In this document: positions 20,565-32,925 of the stretch, piece by piece
How positions within the stretch are numbered: position 1 is the first letter of the stretch
Layout: every line of letters starts with the position of its first letter
Assembly: GCA_963377175.1 (NCBI GenBank)
Contig: CAUJNA010003819.1
Span: 322,241 to 386,240 of the forward strand
Direction: 5' to 3'
From: Effrenium voratum
Lineage: Eukaryota; Sar; Dinophyceae; Suessiales; Symbiodiniaceae
Length of the DNA stretch: 64,000 nucleotides
The notes under the pieces: generated by a model
What the model saw: the letters and a program-made list of their open reading frames with translations, nothing else
What the model was told of the DNA's origin: nothing
The model's database searches: none
Position numbers and translations under genes: made by a program

Positions 20565-23264
20565 TTATCACACCCAAAAGAGCCAGAGGCTCTGCCTCCA
20601 TCAGGCCAGTGCACTAGAAAGGTGACCTTGCAGCCAGCCTGTCCGAAAAGCCTGGTATCAAGGCGGGCAAGTTTGAACTTCTGGTTTTGAGGGTACCCCT
20701 TTTTTTCAAGGGAAGCCAAACTTAAACCAACCACCCTTGTTTTTTGGGGGGGGTCTAAGAAACAGACTCGCTTCTGTGATCGAAACCTCGGGTCGATTGG
20801 AATCACAGGGGCTCCGGCGCTGCCAAACGTCAAGTCGCAACCCCCACCACACTTCGAGGGAACTCACGTGGATGCTGATCTTATTTGGGGCATTCTTTGG
20901 TGGAAATCAACTAGGTGGGGATTCATGTCCACCAGCCACTTTTGAGGTTCCCTATCAAAATCCACAGCCACTTAGAACTCATGATCCTTGCTTGAGGCGA
21001 AAGGTTATCAAGAGGAAAACCTCCACGTTCGGGGTTTCCCATGTTGACACATACCCCGAAACGGTACTTCCACCAGTTGCTGCCATCCAATCGGGGTGGG
21101 GTGAAGGCGCTTCACCCAAACACTTGGAGCGAACACGACGGAACACGCGCGAAAAACCAACTCCGCGAGTGGGGCTCGGTCTCGAAAATGTGTCTTGCCA
21201 AGCCGCTGGCTAATCCTTAGGTGAGCAAGGATGCAGAACAAACAAAACCTGATGAATCATGTATTTGTATCCGATCTTGGGTTGGTTTGTTCTGTATCCA
21301 GTCCAAAAACATACAACAAATCTTAGGTCCGGTCATGTCTTCGATCTTCTGATGAATACTGTCGACCTCGGATAAATCCAGGAGTCAAAGCCCCTATTCA
21401 AGGGAAGCCCCTAATGATTCTGAAAGGGGAACCACTGGATCAAGAAGGTCCTCCGAATTGCTCCGAAGTGAACAGCTCCTTTCATAGATGTCCTCTTCGC
21501 AACATAGATGGCTCTGGAGGTGATTAAAGCCGTAGGTCTACCATGGCCATTTGTTTCTAAACTAAACTGAACAGAAAGGACACCTATGGTTCATTTCTTT
21601 CTTCCTTTCTGTGTTGCTTTCTTTCTTCTTCTTCCTTCGCAGCTTCTCTCTCCCTCACTCTCTCTTTCCCTGCTAAAAGTCCTCACAGAGTCAGCCGAGA
21701 TACCCTTCAAAGCCTGGCTCACGGGCAGATGTCAGGACAGGATCCCCGTTTCTTGGCCCACATTACATAGGAACTGTTGATGGTCGAAATGTATCCCAAA
21801 ATACCCAAAGTTGTTTCCCCCAAATTACCAAAATTGCCCCAAAACATCCCAAAATCCCAAGTTGTTTTGTGTCTGCCGCAAAATAACACATGGTTTGGGA
21901 GATGTGTCAGCTTGGAGTAACGCTCGCGGGCTTTATGTTGCAGCAGGCGCAACTGAAAGATGTGTTTCTTCCTACAGGCTCAAACTACCTAGCGTGGATG
22001 CACAAAATGCTGGGTCGAAACTGAATCTTTGTTCAGGTCTTAGAGGGGCATCTCGATTGTTGTCTTTGTCTTTCTTGTTTTCTTGTTTTTTGCTTTGGGA
22101 CGGGGTGTTGCAATGGCACTAGGCCTTTAGTCCTGCACTTACCCTTGTGTGTTTGAGTGCTGCTGTGCACGGACGAAATCCGTTCGCACCACTTCAAAGC
22201 CATAGTTTTTCGGCCATTGTCTGTTGGCATTAAGAGGGATCGAATCATTCCAGAGAATCTGGACGGTGCGAAATGGCTGTGGGTCAAAACCCTGTACCCC
22301 TGGTGAACATCAAAATAGCTGGTACACGGGTGTTCATCCGCCCCAAAATGGAGGCATAGGTTATGACCCATGGTGAAATGGATTCCGCGAGCATCCACAG
22401 GAGAACTAACTTTGGCGTGTGCCCAACCCCAGCCCTTCGAAAGATTGGTTCGGCTCTGAACTACGGGCGTCGAGATGGACGATTTGGGGGACACCCATTG
22501 TACGGCTTGAAAAAGGTGCTTGGAGTTGGTTAGGGGAACTCTGTCGTTTTTTTGGGAGTTGGTACGACATCATTTGGGTGTCTTTTAGACTTTGGGCCCC
22601 GCAAAATGGCGCTCCCCTTGTTCCCGTTAAAACCCATCCAGAAATGGGTAGCCTCAAGAAAGCATTGACAACATTCATTTCTGTGGGGACTCATGTTCAC
22701 CAACCACTTGTGGCTGGATTCTTACGATTCATTACCAGGTCTTTCGGGTTTGTCTTTCCACAGAGAGCGAACTCATACATTGGTGGTGTCCAGTCCCGCT
22801 GTCCGCCTTTTACCAGGCCCAAAACGTGGCAACATGAACCTCGAACTTTCCGGGAGAGCCATAGTCAAGGGAAGGCTCATACCAAAAGGATCAGGCCCTT
22901 AACAAAAAAACCACCCCTTGTGGAACTGTTCTCTGGATCCTCAAAGTCAACCATATCAGGAGGAAAAAGAACTGTTTGCAAAGGACCGCTTTTTCTCGTT
23001 GCTCTTCCGAACCGCACGGATAAGAGTTCGTCTTCAAATGGTCGGCTTCATGAAATTCGGAGAAGTGACCCCTCAAAATGAGGGCCCACCTGCATCCTCG
23101 TTTTCCTTTCAATGGTGGTTTAAAGAGAAAAAACTGGAAACGCCAAAGTAAGCTTGAGAAGCCCAACCAAATACCTTTCTTCACTTACCACAGCCCCGTG
23201 GATACCAAACAGCCCCCATCAAACACCCCCGGACTCAAGAGAGAGAGACCGACTGGCCTGGCAC
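20565..23264 (-). other. Long intron region
   Basis: It contains a partial M2 element (about 22171-22277) followed directly by a partial M1 segment (22264-22335). A GC-moderate island at 21100-21180 is open on the minus strand but has no convincing splice sites. Confidence 0.4.
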
Positions 23265-23350
23265 CTTGAGCCGCGCCAGATGCTTCCGACTCTCCGGCTT
23301 CAGCATCACCACGTCTTTGCAGCCGCTGTGCAGCACGCAGAGCACGTCGC
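23265..23350 (-). CDS. Exon, central part of the cupin_8/JmjC-like domain
   Basis: The acceptor is ggcgcagag|GC and the donor CTCAAG|GTGCCA. It enters with two bases, completing the single base left by 24157-24294 to GGC (Gly), so the join reads HRDLPDG-DVLCVLHSG. It continues CKDVVMLKPESRKHLARLK and ends in phase 0. JmjC/cupin_8 proteins typically have, soon after the H-x-D, a hydrophobic strand, a Gly-x-Lys turn and a hydrophobic-x-Pro; here HSGCKDVVMLKP has that layout. Confidence 0.65.
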
Positions 23351-24156
23351 CTCTGCGCCCCTTTGCGTGGCCCGGCACCCGACTTTTGGGAGAGTTTCTT
23401 GGCGGTCTCGGTTGCTTTCTGCTCCCCTGCTAAAAGTCTAACTGTTAGTGGCTTAATGGAAAACCCATTAGTTGGCGAAAAGTTAGTCCTAACATCCGAG
23501 CAAAATGTGCCAAAGCTATTTGGAGTCCAGATCCAAAGACCATTTCATCTATCACACCCTGTGACACAACTGGAGGTGCGTGTCTCGGGGGTGGTGTGTT
23601 TGCCCGTGGTGCTAGGAGGAGTTTCAGCAAGTGTTCTTGTTGTGTTGATAAGGACTTCGGAAGAAAAACTTCCGCAACCGCAATCTAAGCTGGTTCTTAT
23701 GTCAGTCCTTATGTAACAGAGTGGGAGGGTTCCCAGCATGTTCAGCCAGATGGGTTGGGTATGTCCGTTTTGGCTACGTTGCAGAGAGGTTCTGCCCCAT
23801 GTTGACAATTGAGAGCTCAAAGCTCCTTGATTTTGGGTTCTAGCAACATGGCTATAAAGGTTTACAGGGGCTTTCAGCTTTAGCAGCGCTTTCGGTTGCC
23901 ACGGGTCCATGGCAACCGGTTCCTTGCAACAGCCTTACCTTCACGCTTTCCTTGGAGCGCCGCGTTTTCCGAAACCTGAAAATCCGCTGAACCCGAAAAT
24001 CCGAGTTGACACGGACCCAACAAAAGGATGTGCCTCTTACCCTGCAGGATCCAGACTTGAAAGGGACCTGACACCAAACTCCCAAACTCCATTCCAATTC
24101 CACGCCCCTACCCCATCCCCACCCCCCCTCTCGCCCCTCTCCCCCAACCCCCGCGC

Positions 24157-24294
24157 CATCCGGCAGATCTCGGTGCAGCGGGTAGGAGTAGCTCTTCGGC
24201 CCCCCGTAGAAGAGCCGCGTCTCCGATTCCTCGGGGAATTGCAGGCGAAACCGCACGAGGCCCGCACGGCCGCTTGCGTTCACAAAGGCGAACC
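24157..24294 (-). CDS. Exon with H-x-D, cupin_8/JmjC-like domain
   Basis: The acceptor is gtgagacttcag|GG and the proposed donor CCGGATG|GC. It is 138 bases. It reads FAFVNASGRAGLVRFRLQFP, then EESETRLFYGGPKSYSYPLH, then RDLPDG. The stretch L-F-Y-G-G-P then four residues and P-L-H-R-D matches the cupin_8/JmjC signature in which a Gly-rich turn leads to the T/S-P-L-H-x-D iron ligands. The join to the next exon is in phase. Confidence 0.65.
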
Positions 24295-25669
24295 CTGAAG
24301 TCTCACGGGTGTGTTCTTTTTTCTGCCACTATTATCACACGCGTGTATGAAAAAAGTCAACATGATCATTCATGTTTGACTTGTGATAAATGTTCATTTC
24401 ACATTATTTTCTCACAAGTCAAATGTGCCGGTAGTTCCACGTGTTTCACGGCTTCGCACTTGGTGCGTCCTGTTTTTGTGTCTCTTTTGTTTTTTTCCTT
24501 GGGGGGGGTTCTTTTGTTGCCTTTTGGTTGGTCTTGAAAGAGAAACCAGAAGGAGAAATCGAAGCTAGCTTTAAAATGTCCAACCATTAAAAAGACAGAA
24601 CCTATTGCCAGGTTTCCCGGGGGTCAACGTGAGGTATGCGGCGAACTTCCTCTGATGCCGCCCGAGTGTTACTTACGCATTTACCCCGCATATGACAATA
24701 ACCCAGAAAGGGTGCCCTCAAACAATGACACCCAAATAGGTCCACGTGGGTGTCTCTTTTTTTGTGGGTCCCCTCTGCTGGTGGCCTTCCTTCAGGAAGA
24801 CCACCAATTTTCCCTAACATCACCTAGGAAAACTCACCGCAAATTGGCCTCTCGAATCCTTGTCCAAGAAGGTGATGCTTAAAGCACAAAAGGGCAAAAT
24901 AAAGAATCCGCTGCCGGGCGCAGGGCATGCGACAGTGTAGCCACAATCAAAACCAAAGTGGTGCTACCCCTTTTCCATGTGGCTGTGGGTCAAAAATAGG
25001 TACCACAAATGGAACCCTGTTAAATGGAAAGAAGGACTAAAACCTGCGGTTTTTGGTGGTTTAATTTTGACCCATACCCATGTACACAATAACGAGGGCG
25101 GCCTAAGCAACCTTCACTTCCTCGGGTTTTCCTTGCAACTCGCAGGTGACAAAAAAAAACAAGGAGAAAAAAAAAAAAAAACAGCCATCTGCATCCGCGA
25201 GTCGTGACGCAGGCCAATGTCCGCAATGACCGACAGATTTTGCCATGGGGCCTTCAGGGATTCGCTGTGTCTGGGTAATCTGCTCTTCGGGGTTGTAACC
25301 CCAAAGCAAAACCACCCATATTGAAGGTTCCCCAAACCGAAACCAAAAAAATGGGAGGCCCATTTCGCCAAGCAAGATTCCTCCAACGCCTTGCGTTGGT
25401 TTGTTCGGGGGTGCGGTAAAATGGCAGGGGACGGCAGAACTTGTTCTCTGGAGCGCCCAACTCGCGTCTGGAGATCGCCTTCCTCCAACCCCCGGCTGGG
25501 TGCACCGGCCCTTATGTTGGGAGTCTCACCATCTCCACAAGCCCTTGACTTGGTTCCAGGCTACAAAGCTGGTTGTGCGAAAATGGCTGCATAGCTCTAT
25601 ACAGGTCTTGCTACCACCAGCTGGAGCCACCCCGAAATGCCCCGAAAGCCCCGGGAGGTGGGTGCTCGC
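24295..25669 (-). other. Intron sequence
   Basis: Contains a degenerate M1 copy (24978-25083) with both gtgggtcaaaaatagg and its inverted partner ttttgacccatacc. No exon is recognised. Confidence 0.45.
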
Positions 25670-25760
25670 CTGGCGGTTGCCCAGCCGGCGGAGCACGTAC
25701 TCCTCATGCTCAGTCAGCGCGGCGTGGTCCATCAGCGAGGGACAAATCTCCTTCCTCGGG
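25670..25760 (-). CDS. Exon upstream of the cupin-like exons
   Basis: The acceptor is gcgcaaccgcgcag|C. It reads PRKEICPSLMDHAALTEHEE then YVLRRLGNRQ to a GC donor (CGCCAG|GC). An alternative GC donor nine bases earlier (CTGG|GC) would give the one-base overhang that the next exon needs. High GC3. Confidence 0.6.
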
Positions 25761-26078
25761 CTGCGCGGTTGCGCGAAACTCGCGGTTGCGCGGTTTGGCG
25801 GGGCGCGGGGGCAAGGCCGCAAGTCGAGGATGGAGGACTCATTCTTCCTCTCTGGGGAGGGACCGCGAAAATGGTGGTTTGCTTTCTGGTTTGCCCCTGA
25901 AAGTTTCCCCAGACGTAAATTGGAGGCACAAAGGACAGGTAAATGAGCCCACAAGGCTTAAGTGCCGGATTTCTGCTTTGGGGGAAGTCTTTGAAAGACA
26001 TCTGGGCAAGAAAAAGCAATCGCGCAAGCTGATTGCCAGCCAAAGCACACGACCTTGTCTGCCAGGTAAACCTGGCTC

Positions 26079-26104
26079 GCACCGGTGCACCGGTGCACCG
26101 GTGC
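26079..26104. repeat. Perfect 26-base palindrome (gcaccggt)n
   Basis: gcaccggtgcaccggtgcac followed by cggtgc is its own reverse complement. It lies in an intron about 320 bases upstream of the exon at 25670. Confidence 0.9.
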
Positions 26105-27293
26105 AACACTCATCACACAAGGAGCCACTGACTCATGCGACCCAAGGAGCTGGCTGCGCAATCAGCTTGGCGATGACGGCCCTCCGCGCGACTTAAAAAC
26201 ACACAGCTGGGCGAAGTTTCACGAAGCGCTTGCGGGGCAAGAGCCTTTTTTGTGGAAATGTGACAAATAAACGTTCCCTCAACCCTTCAAATGGATGCCT
26301 AACGCTTCGATTGGTGACCATAACCATAGAGCTTGGACCGCCCCCTTTCACGACACCGAGAACCCTGGAGGGACCCAAGGGGTCAACCTCAAGGGTTCAG
26401 CAACGGGATTCCTTTTGAAAACAACTCCGACGGCTCCCCTCTGAACATGAGACCTCCCAATCAAACTCAACTAGGTGCTGATGAATCCTGGATCAACCTG
26501 ACGTGTAGAGGAAGCTCAATTGGGGAGCCTACATTTGGATCGGCATCAATGAAGCACGGTCAAAATTAAGAATGCTTCCCAACAGGACATAGGAAATCTC
26601 AGGCTCTTCCCATGTCACAAACCCCGAATGATAGACAAATTCACAAATCTTGACCCCTACACTCCCAAGCAAATTATTGGAAGGAACCCTCACAGAGGGA
26701 CCATAGGCAAATCTGGAAATTTCGGCCCCGAATCCCTCTTTCGGCTCAGCAAAACAGTCAATGGATCCCTGGTTGATTGACTGGGGGTGTCCACGGATAA
26801 TGGGAATCCTTCACGTGGGTGACACCCCCAACTTCTTTTCAGCTTCCCCGCCACCAACCAAAGAGGGGCCCCCCAACACAAGGCCAGACCCATTTTTGCC
26901 CCCGATGTCAAGTGGACTTTGATTCGAATGCTTGGGTTTTGGGGTTTTGTTTCTGAATGTCTGGATTATTCTCTGAAGCTCACACTTTCTCCTGTCAGAG
27001 TTCCAGGCAGGTGTTTCCCGTCAAGGGAAATCAACCACGGGTTCAAGTCGTCCAAAAATGCAACCTTGCCGGAGCAAAATACGATAGGCAGGGTCCTATC
27101 GTTTCCCATTTAAGGGGAATCCCCGAGTTCGGCTCCTTCCAATCTCATTCCCTACCTATCGCAACAAAACTTCAACCCCCCCTTTAAAGAAAACCCACCC
27201 CTGCGCTTAAGTCCACCTTGTCACCCATTTCCTTTCGGAAATCCACCACTGCCTTGTCCAAAATCACTTGCTGGGTTCCTGGGCCGACCGGAC

Positions 27294-27408
27294 CTGCGAA
27301 GCGCTCATCCGCCAAACCACTTCGAGCGGCACGTGGCGCAGCAGTTCACTGCCGAAAGCCTTGGCCACCAGATCCATCAGCCAGGCTGCCCACGGCGCGC
27401 CGTAGGAG
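27294..27408 (-). CDS. Exon
   Basis: The acceptor is cgccgtcttcag|C and the donor TTCGCAG|GTCCGG, both good. It reads YGAPWAAWLMDLVAKAFGSE, then LLRHVPLEVVWRMSASQ, with 33 of 37 third positions G or C. Its exit phase (0) does not match the one-base entry of 25670-25760, so a small exon between them is probably missed. Confidence 0.65.
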
Positions 27409-27554
27409 CTGAAGACGGCGACGGCGGGGCCGGCCGGAAGCGAGGGAGCCGGGGGGGGGGGGGGAGTCCCAAAAACTCACAGCCCAACACAAGGGGTAGC
27501 CCAGAAGTCCAAAAAGGGGGGGTGCATGAACAAGCAAACTGCAGTAGCTTTGGT

Positions 27555-27744
27555 TGAGAGCGAACCGCAAAGAATTCTCCGGGGGATCTCAAATGAAGTA
27601 GAGCGCAATGGTGTAGCTTCCCTGTGCACCTATTTGTCACTGCGGGCGAGCCAGGGCTCAAGGCCTGAAATGTGGCGGCACACACATGTTGTGATGCGAC
27701 TCATGTCATGCACTCGTGTGGTGAATTAGCAATCCGTGCTCTTG
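27555..27744. repeat. LTR-like direct repeat, left copy
   Basis: It begins tgagagcga and ends gtgctcttg. It shares attctccgggggatctcaaa (with variants), gtagcttccctgtg and ggcacacacatgttg with 33722-33894. Roughly three quarters of positions match by eye. Confidence 0.7.
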
Positions 27745-30084
27745 CGCGAGCCCCAAAATCTTCCTGGCGACCGCCCACTCGTTGGCATCAAGCCAAAAAG
27801 GAAAAGGGGGCGAGGCTCTGAAACTGCTTCATCTGTGACACCGCAGACTGACCCAAAGGGCGCGATTTTTCTTGCTCTGGATGAAACTTCAATCATAAGT
27901 CAGCTTCCACACGAAGTTGCGAATAAACTGTATCAGCTCCTGGCGGACAGATTTGCTCTTCTTGGTGAGAGTCGGCTAGGTTGCTAGGCCTCTGTCGCCA
28001 GAAATCCAATCCGATGCTTTCAACTGTTCACGAAGCTGAAAAGCCTAAAGAGCACTCCAAATGATCGAAAGGCCTAAGAGAGGTCCTTTGTTCTTGTGGA
28101 TAGCATCGAAACCGCCCCGGCTGTCGGTTCCATTGATGGCCTTCACAAAGCAAACTATCAAGTAAACTATCTGAGTTCTTGGAGCAGGCCGTCGCTGAGG
28201 CCCACCCAAAAACGTAATGACCGCACCTGTGGGGCTGCCCTGAGGTCGATTTGCATGGGCCTGACCAGCCAAGGTTATCAGTTGCCACGGGCGAATCTCA
28301 ACCGAGCTGATGCCACCACTGCAATTGGTCCCAGTCATCTCGAAGATCTCCTCTTCACGAACTGAAAGAGTTCGCGATCAGCTTTGCTTGTCCTCGGACC
28401 AGCTCATGAAAGACGGCTCTTCTTGGACCAGTCCGCGGTAGATGGGGGGGGGAGGAAGGAAATTTTCTGACTGCACTGAACGTCTGTACCGGTTGTCGAA
28501 GAGCCGACTTCTTCAGCTTGGAAATGGCAAGTCGGAAGCAGTTGAAGAAACTCTTCTTATTGCAGTCGGCCCGCAGGAAGACAGAGCTGTTGCCGAAGCT
28601 GTTCATCTGAACTAGCTTGCCGACCAAAGGTCCATTGAATGCTGCTGAAGTCCTTCTTGACCTCGGTGCTGTTGGTCGAAGCCGTTGCCAGGCCATTGCG
28701 CTGCTCGGGAGACCCACGTTGGATCAACGAAGCGAAGCTGTCTCCTTGAGGTGTTGGATGTTCCTCTCAACCACTTTGCGATTCACCCTAGGAGGTGGGA
28801 GAACATCGATGGTGAGGTTGGAGAGAAAGTCCACTGCATGTTGGGGGCCTTGCGTTGGCGTTGTCCGGCGCCAGTACCGTTTTGTCCCTGAGCCATCGGA
28901 GAGCACTGGCCCGAATGAGACCCTGCAGGACAAACTTCACCGTGAGGCTCTGTTCGAGGACTTACCAACTTGTTCCCAAGCTTGAGGAAGAGGACGCACG
29001 GAAACACACCAGGTTTCTGCTCTTCACATACCGGGCATCGATACCGAAGCATCATCGACCTTCCAAGGTTCAACTTGTGCGTCTTCGATGTCGTGGTTGG
29101 AATGAGCACCTCGTGGTCCAGTTCATCGACAAGCGGATGGGTGGTTGTCGCTATGGCCGAAGTCCTCCAAGGCAGTTTTCCTGGAAGATTTTGACTTCAT
29201 GCAACAGACTGCAGCGCTGTCGTCGCAACCATCAACACGAATGGCTCCAGGGTGATGCAACTACTTGCAGCGCCTACTATCCGACAGCTATGTGTACAGC
29301 AATAGCACACGCTTGCCAATTTCAACTACTACCAGCACGTAGCTTGTCAATGGACGGCTCCTACCGTCGGTGTTGACCCCTTCACTCTACGCCACGAGAG
29401 TTCCATTTTCTGGGGAAGAAATCAACGTTCCAACGTCTGACGAGGAACCTGTTCCCGCTCGATACATCCTCAAGAACGACAAGCGTGGGAAGCTCGCCTT
29501 CACGCACAGAGGCGGTTCGGCAAGTTCCGGTTCCAACAACAGAGCAGGGTCAGACAACATTTCCTCCGCCAAAGTTGGTGAGGATAGGTACCCCGAGAAG
29601 GAGAACAACCTCTTCAAGCACCTCACGACGCAAGAGATCCAGCAGATCCATCTTTGGTGACACAACGCATCGGAGTCTCGATCAGCAACTCATTCCGGAC
29701 CTCTCCATCCAGTCTACCATGGATCATGTTCATCACCTACCTCTTCGGCCCGGCAACGCCCTGCTGGACATGCTGCACTCCCTTCAGGATGACCTTGATG
29801 CTCACTTCGTGGATGAGAAAGCAATCGTGTTTTCTGCTCTCCAGAATCGAGCTTGTCTTCTGCTTGCAATTGTCATGGCACACAGTCTGTTCGCGTCAAC
29901 CTGGCCAACGGCTTCGACCTCTACAAGGACCACACGTGGGACAAGCCCTCGTCGACTACAAGAAACAAAGACCTTGCAAGGCTTGTCTCTCCGTCGCCGA
30001 CCAGAACAGCCCGAGAAGCACTGTCGCAAAGAGAGACGGATGAGATCGTGGTGTGGTCCAGGACGAAGCTGATTTTTCTGGGAA

Positions 30085-30221
30085 TGGCGACGATGACGAG
30101 GATGACGAGGATGACGAGGATGATGCGGACGATGATGATGATGACGACGATGACAACGATGATGATGATGATGATGATCAACGCTGATGCGCTGGTGCTG
30201 CTGCTTTTTCCGGCGCTGCAG

Positions 30222-30253
<32 letters not shown>

Positions 30254-30345
30254 GTGCTGCTCGTGCTGGTGCTGCTGGTGCTGCTGGCGCTGCTGACGCT
30301 GCTGGTGCTGCTGGTGCTCCTGGTGCTGCTGGCTGCGGGCGCTGG
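30085..30345. repeat. (GAY)n and (GCT)n trinucleotide arrays
   Basis: gatgacgag units (30090-30181) are followed by gctgctgctg units with ggtgctg variants (about 30215-30345). Confidence 0.95.
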
Positions 30346-30774
30346 CGCTGGGGCCTGAGACAAACTCAAGCCAAGAGGGGGGGGGCGTCTGGAATTAGTA
30401 TAACGACATCAAGGGTTTTTTGCAATCAAGTTCAGTGAGCATTTTGGAATGGGTCCCAATGTTCGCAGCCTGCTACGCCCGGCTTCGCTTTAATATGTCC
30501 AGCCCCGGCCCCGACTTTTTGTTGCCCGCGGTACGGAACTCAGAGCGAGGCGCAGAGTCAAACAAGCAAGACTACGTTCGCTTTTTTTCCGGTCTGCCCT
30601 TCCCACTCCTCGAGACCCTTTTTGTTTTCCAGTCTCAAGCCTAAACACGTTCAAAGCTGCGGACTTCGTCGCTTTTGTCCCAGCCCCGGCCTTGGGAGCC
30701 AGAGACCTAGCTAAAACGAGTTTAGCTCTGTTTCTCTTCTAAATCTTAAGTGGCTCTAAACATTGCGCGCCAGA

Positions 30775-31085
30775 GTCCACGGGCGTGCGTGCGCGCGCGG
30801 GCGGGCGGGCGTGCGTGGTCGTGCAGGCGTGCGTGTGCGGGCGGGTGCGCGGGCGGGCGTGCGGGCCGGCGGGCGTGCGTGTGGCGCGCGCTGCGGGCGT
30901 GCGGGGGCGTGCGTGGGCGTGCCTGGGCGTGCGTGGGCGTGCGTTGGCGTGGGCTTACGTGGGCGCACGCGGGCGTGCGTGCGCGTGTGTCCGCATCGGT
31001 CCGCATGCGTGGCGCGGGCGTGCGTCGGCATGGGCGCGTGGCGCGGGCGTGCTCGGGCGTGCGGGCGGGTGGGTGGGCGGGGATC
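30775..31085. repeat. GC-rich minisatellite (gcgtgcgggcg)n
   Basis: Irregular 6-12 base units of gcgggcgtgcgtgg. All six frames are open over parts of it, so ORFs here carry no weight. Confidence 0.9.
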
Positions 31086-32619
31086 CACAAAGTAGCCTCT
31101 CTCAAACAAGATGGCAGAGTCAGAAAGCTCCCTCAAACAGTTTGGAAATCCGCTTGTCCTAAGATTGTTTTCAGGAGCACTTGGGGGTCTTGCAGGGTGG
31201 CGTAGTTCTTGAGAAGGTTGGTCAAAGTAGGGAACCTCAAGACCTACCAGCCTTAAATCACGCCCTTGCTCTCAAATAGCACTTCATGGCCCCTTTCACA
31301 AATCGCCTCACAAAACCTTACAGCCTCCAACTCATCTTCTCTCTTCTCTCTTGTCGCTTGTCCCTCATCTCTCCTCTCTCTTCCTTCTCGCTCCTCCTTC
31401 TCTCTTCCTTCTCTCTCCTTTCTCTCCCCGCTCTCTCCTTCCCTCTCTCTCCCTCTCGCAGCACCACTTTTCCATGTAGCTTGGCCTGCGCGCTCAAAGG
31501 CCGTGGGGCTGCGTATTGTACACATGCAGCATTGGTGTTAGCACAGCAGTCACCTTTAACACGCCCCCGCGGATTGAACGTATGGGCGAACAAAAAACCG
31601 AAGTGAGAGTCCGTAGAAACCGCGCACAGCCAAGTTTGTGCAGTGTAGTTGAATTAGTAGAAAGGATAAGGCCTTGTACATTGGCCGATCAACTTTTCTA
31701 CTGGTTTCATGCATCATGGCTCCTCCAATACCGATATGCGGTCAAGATGTATTGAACTGAAGGTATTGAACAGAATCAGTGCCAAACTTACAAACAACCA
31801 AAGCAGAGGAAATCTACAAAGAGACTCTCAGTTGCGCTTGTCCTTGACGTAGGCAAGGTGCTCATGAGGTGCGCCCGCATGTAGGCAACAAACTTGCCGT
31901 AAAGGATCCTTCAGTTGGAGATGCCGTAGGCCTTCAGCTCGCACCGGCCCGGGCGGTGGCCTCACGTTGCGCCAAAGCCTCTGCGCAAACTTCTTCACAA
32001 GCGCTGCGCTCACCGTGGGCGCCGTCGGTCTCATCTCCATAGGGGCACACCAAGTAAGGTTGCAGGTCAGGTTGCGGAGCTCACCTGTCTGCTGCATGGC
32101 CTGCAGCACCTTCTGGCCACCCTAGGCGCAGCTCACGGTCGCGTCTTCTTGCTTCTTGGGCCTCTGCCCCCACAACTCCTCCAAGACCTTGGAGATGTGT
32201 TGTTACACCAGCTCACGCCACTCATCCCGAAAAGACGAGGTCACCATGTGAGATTCGGCCGTGAAAGCCTCTAAGCTGAAGCCACCGCTACAGGCCAAAA
32301 TCTGCACAGGAACGCCTTACGTCCACCTACATTCAGGTTGTTCAACATTATCCGGGACTACCTCAACGACTCCGCCCTCTATCAGTCAAAACCGCCTACT
32401 ACGAAGTCAACGCCCCAAACGGCATCACCTCCGGTACATTGCGCGCTACCACCTCAGTCTGCATGCGAACCTCGCCTACCACAACCGCCGCAGGAGATGA
32501 ACTACGACCAAGACTACTAGGCGACAAGTGGATACGACACCACTTGCCACCTCGCGTGCAGATGTTTGTGCCTGCTACGCAGTCTGGAGCCTTGTCGCAC
32601 GACAGTGGGATTACTCTCC

Positions 32620-32620
32620 T

Positions 32621-32666
<46 letters not shown>

Positions 32667-32925
32667 TCTGTGCCCCTTTCTCTTTCCCTTTCTCCGTCTC
32701 TTTCTCTGTTTTCTCTCTCTCTCTCTCTTTCTCTGTGTCTCTTTCTCTGTCTCTTCCACTGCCTCTTTCTCTGTCTTCTCTCTGTCTCTTTCTCCGTCTC
32801 TTTCTCTGTCTCTTTCTCTTTTTTCCGTCTCTTTCTCTGTCTCTTTCTCTGTCTCTTTCTCTGTCTCTTTTCTCTCGCTTTCTGCTTCTGTTTTTGTCTC
32901 TGTCTCTCTTTTTCTGAATTGCCTC
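32620..32925. repeat. (CT)n / (tctctttctctg)n polypyrimidine array
   Basis: Starts as pure (CT)n and turns into 12-base units tctctttctctg. Confidence 0.95.

Noticed and set aside
29485..30072. 195-codon + strand ORF inside the LTR element
   Set aside because: No match to Gag or Pol motifs; the likelier coding strand is minus.
30775..31085. GC-rich Arg/Ala/Gly ORFs on both strands
   Set aside because: Minisatellite open in several frames at once.
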